NCBI RefSeq assembly: GCF_000003815.2
Contig: NC_049983.1
Coordinates: 5,899,976-5,932,014, forward strand
DNA from: Branchiostoma floridae
Lineage: Eukaryota > Chordata > Leptocardii > Amphioxiformes > Branchiostomatidae
Length of the DNA: 32,039 bases
Direction of reading: 5' to 3'
Part shown: positions 29,109-32,039 of the stretch, piece by piece
How the letters are laid out: every line of letters starts with the position of its first letter
Numbering within the stretch: position 1 is the first letter of the stretch
Program-made: the position numbers and the translations under genes
The notes under the pieces: model-generated
The model's input: only the letters and a program-made list of their open reading frames with translations
The model's database searches: none
Told to the model about the DNA's origin: nothing

Positions 29109-29571
29109 CAGTCAAACCTGTATTAGCGGCCACCTTTGCATAGCAGCCACCTGGCCATAGTGGCCACTTTTTTTTCGGTCCCTTGGATTGGTAATGATTA
29201 AGAAATAGGCTTAGCGACCACCTGTCCAACGTGACCACGGCCACACGATTTCCGGTCCCGTCGATGCAGAAACACTGCCTATTGCAACCATACTGCAGCC
29301 TTATGTCGCCCTGCACCGAGTTTGAAATTGTAGTTTGCGAGGATTTGGAGTTCCTGACGGGTCATTTTGGCGGTAGCATTAAAGTGCAAGTCTTTGTCGG
29401 TGAATTTATCGATCGAGACAATGTTACTTCGTGAGAAAGATTAGTGGGAACTGAAATCATGTGTAGCTTGCTCATGGTCAATTGATCAACATTTTCTCTA
29501 TAGTGGCCACCTGTCTATAGTGGCCATATTTCTCCAGTCCCTTGAGTGGCCGCTATAGACAGGTTTGACTG
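29109..29571. mobile_element. TA-flanked MITE (Tc1/mariner or pogo type), 463 bp
   Basis: Terminal inverted repeats CAGTCAAACCTGT and ACAGGTTTGACTG, with TA at 29107-29108 and 29572-29573. Subterminal blocks repeat agtggccac / ataggtggc-type sequence on both sides. No transposase frame. Confidence 0.8.
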
Positions 29572-29895
29572 TACTGAACATACTGTAGGTCATACTATAG
29601 AACATACTGTAGAGCATTATCTTGCTCTGAAGATTTTTTTATTTTCATTTTATCACTGCAAAAGTGACACAAACACTGGTTCAAACAACACCAAACAAAC
29701 AAACAAACAAATAAGGACAAAGAAATACTACGGATTCTGACTGAAATCAGACAAGTCATACAAAAGAATGATACAAATCTTTATTTGAAAGCTCATGTCC
29801 ACAGGATGGTTGCGAGGGAACACACAGAAATTATGATGACGTTAAGAGGTGAAACTATAACAATTCCAGGTCTATCTGTGAACGTTTTCTGCATT

Positions 29896-30099
29896 TTGTA
29901 AATGTAGAAAATTTCGCGGTGGTTTAATGTTCGCGGTTTTCGCGGTGGCCGCTTCACCGCGAATTTAAACCACCGCGAATATTTGCCATGGCAGTAAGAG
30001 ACTACAGTGCATGGTGCTACCGCGAACTTAAAACCACCGCGAAAAGTCTTTTCCCGCTACCGCGAAATTAAATCCCCGCGAACTTAAATGCATTTACAG
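29896..30099. mobile_element. MITE family 1, copy 3
   Basis: Begins ttgtaaatgtag and ends aacttaaatgcatttacag, with the same internal ttcgcggtgg … ccaccgcgaa hairpin as 205-425. The left end is mutated and its flanking TA is lost. Confidence 0.75.
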
Positions 30100-31170
30100 T
30101 ACATTGCTGTGGGGAGGGGGGCGACTGTCTTTGAAGACAGTGGCTTAAGAATATCCCTGCGTTTTTTGAAAGGAAAAGTGGATTTCGTGGCTTTTTGGGT
30201 TAATGTAGTTCTTCTTAGGTATTATTGGTGATAATGTGCTGTCTTAACATAGAATTCAAACTTTCTTAACACTGATAATACGTTTTGCAAGATATCCTGA
30301 CCGTCAGTACAATTTGGTATGGTTTCTATGGACTCTTACTACTTCGTGCCATGAGGTGCCGGTATTGCCCCGAGGGTGTGACAGGTGTTAGGCTGGAACC
30401 CAACCGTATTGTTAGGTCTAACCGCGTCTAAGCTTTTAAACTCTCCGCTGGGAGCCAATACACATATACGTCTGATAATCTCCCTTTTTGATCTCCCTGA
30501 AATCCTACTAAGACTAAGACTTAAAACTGAAATAGGTGAATTTTAGGCTACACTTAAAAAGGGAGATTGCTCCATATAATTTGTGAGACAGGTCAATGAC
30601 CTGGCCCAGTAGGGGAGACGCAGCCATTAGAATTTCCCCCAGTAATACATGCAATCCAATGGGAGAGTTGAGGAAACAAATATGCAATTATCTCAAGAAT
30701 AAAAAGCTCAAGCCATACAAACTTACATGTACCTTCAAATGATAGCCTACTATGTCCAGTCTCAGCATATTCATTGGCAAGAATTTCTATACGGCTTGTC
30801 TTTTGATACACCCCCCTAATTAGAGCCCTTGGATTGGCCCATTTGGCTGAAAACAGCATTCTGGCGACGATACCACTATTTTAGGGGGGTGCGGAAACCC
30901 CCTCGAAGGAAAAAGGTAATTTTTTACAACTAATTCAACAAGTGTAGGGTCTTTCCTACCGCAGCCACTCCCAAAATTCCCAGATTTCACAATCTTTAGC
31001 AATCTTTATTGACACGACAAAAGTACAGCGACTTTCGTAAGGTCTACATGTATAACAACTACTTACAGTACAACTAAACACACATATATGGATATCTATA
31101 GGTATGATTAAATCAACATATAGGGTTTTCACATAACATCCTACTAAGAAAGGCTTTTCAATGGTTTAAA
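30100..31170. other. Intergenic stretch, no gene
   Basis: A short hairpin pair (aatctcccttttt at about 30478-30490 and its inverse at about 30557-30569) suggests a degenerate MITE. A minus-strand AATAAAG near 31005 resembles a retroposon tail. Nothing else is supported. Confidence 0.4.
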
Positions 31171-31178
31171 GCCAATAG

Positions 31179-31246
31179 GGGTTGTACTAATAGCTCCATG
31201 GAGCCAGCTCCATGGAGCCAGCTCCATGGAGCTATTAGTACAACCC
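31179..31246. repeat. 68-bp near-perfect palindrome
   Basis: Arms of 26 bp (31179-31204 and 31221-31246) are exact inverses, starting GGGTTGTACTAATAGCTCC. The centre is a further 12-bp palindrome (GCTCCATGGAGC) set off by CA on each side. Confidence 0.95.
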
Positions 31247-31269
31247 TGCGCCCAACCTACCAGCTCCAT

Positions 31270-32039
31270 AGCTGGTACTTTTAATACATAGCCAGGTTTC
31301 ACGTCACCTTCAAGAGAAATCAATAGTTCACTTTGAATGCATACAATTGGTTCACGTCACCTTCAAGAGAAATTTATAGTCTGCCTTGGAGACGCTCTGG
31401 TAACATAGTCTTTCGACTTTACGCACTTGGAATACATGGGTTTCATTTCACCTTCAACAGAAATTGATCGTTCGCTATTCTTTTTTGTAAATAATGACTA
31501 TTACTATATGAAAAAATAATGAGAATGACTAAAATGATAATAATAAACAAGCCGGCACAGCCACGGCCCACATTCTTTCACCTCTACGCACTTTGAATAC
31601 TATACATGTTTCACGTCACCCTCAAGAGAATTGGTAGTTCGCCGTTCCTGTAAACAATAAACAAGCCCGCACAGCCACGGCCCACATTCTTTCACCTCTA
31701 CGCACTTTGAATACTATACATGTTTCACGTCGCTTTCAAGAGAATTGGTAGTTCGCTATACTTGTAAACAATAAACAAGCCCGCACAGCCACGGCCCGAA
31801 TTCTTTCACCTCTACGCACTTTAAATACTATACATGTTTCACGTCACTTTCAAGAGAAATTGGTAGTTCGCCGTTCCTGTAAACAATAAACAAGCCCGCA
31901 CAGCTGGGCCCACATTCTTTCACCTCTACGCACTTTGAATACTATACATGTTTCACGTCACTTTCAAGAGAAATTGGTAGTTCGCTATACTTGTAAACAA
32001 TAAACAAGCCCACACAGCTGGCCCACATCTTCACCTCTC
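31270..32039 (+). repeat. Satellite-like tandem array, 114-bp unit, truncated by window end
   Basis: From about 31561, units repeat every 114 bp (starts of ccacggccc at 31561, 31675, 31789 and related positions near 31903 and 32017). Each contains tttcacgtcacyttcaagag, ggtagttcgc, gtaaacaataaacaagccc and ttctttcacctctacgcact. More diverged units occupy 31290-31560. The array continues past the right edge. Confidence 0.92.

Noticed and set aside
29035-29316. 93-residue minus-strand frame
   Set aside because: Lies within the TA-flanked MITE and shows no transposase motif.

Overview
The window looks like nuclear DNA of an invertebrate deuterostome, most likely amphioxus (Branchiostoma). It has small exons with canonical GT-AG introns, a sequencing gap of Ns, and many short non-autonomous transposons and tRNA-derived SINEs. 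The species call is inference from recall. Nearly all open reading frames here are chance or repeat-derived, so genes were rebuilt from splice sites, reading phase and protein sense.

Left part (1-5.2 kb): the 5' portion of a minus-strand gene (gene A). Seven coding exons are seen, six introns are all phase-compatible where both sides are visible, the start codon is at 5214 and the gene runs off the left edge. I do not recognise the product. A 474-base N gap (1486-1959) probably hides at least one exon. Introns hold an inverted-repeat MITE (205-425), a 108-bp duplication across two splice donors, a foldback (2326-2550) and a MITE with TTAA ends (3718-4212). The 5215-5700 interval is promoter-like, with an X-box match beside a possible plus-strand start.

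Middle (11.4-24.7 kb): a seven-exon minus-strand gene of the isopenicillin-N-synthase-like 2-oxoglutarate/Fe(II) oxygenase family, about 310 residues. Fold, HxD pair and RxS motif are visible. The distal metal-binding histidine is tyrosine, and the first exon carries a one-base frameshift. Its intron 5 contains a CpG-rich, promoter-like start and a possible small nested gene (14129-15058). SINEs, foldbacks, a tRNA-like unit, a Penelope-like GIY-YIG remnant and a 35-bp tandem array fill the introns.

Right part (24.7-32 kb): no convincing gene. It holds a complete non-autonomous hAT-like element (25129-26961) with an 8-bp target duplication and opposed C-rich and G-rich arrays, a TA-flanked MITE (29109-29571), two more copies of the 205-425 MITE family, a 68-bp palindrome, and a 114-bp satellite that runs off the right edge. 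The 7-11 kb interval is mostly non-coding, apart from a possible broken plus-strand exon with 14-residue acidic repeats (9080-9567).
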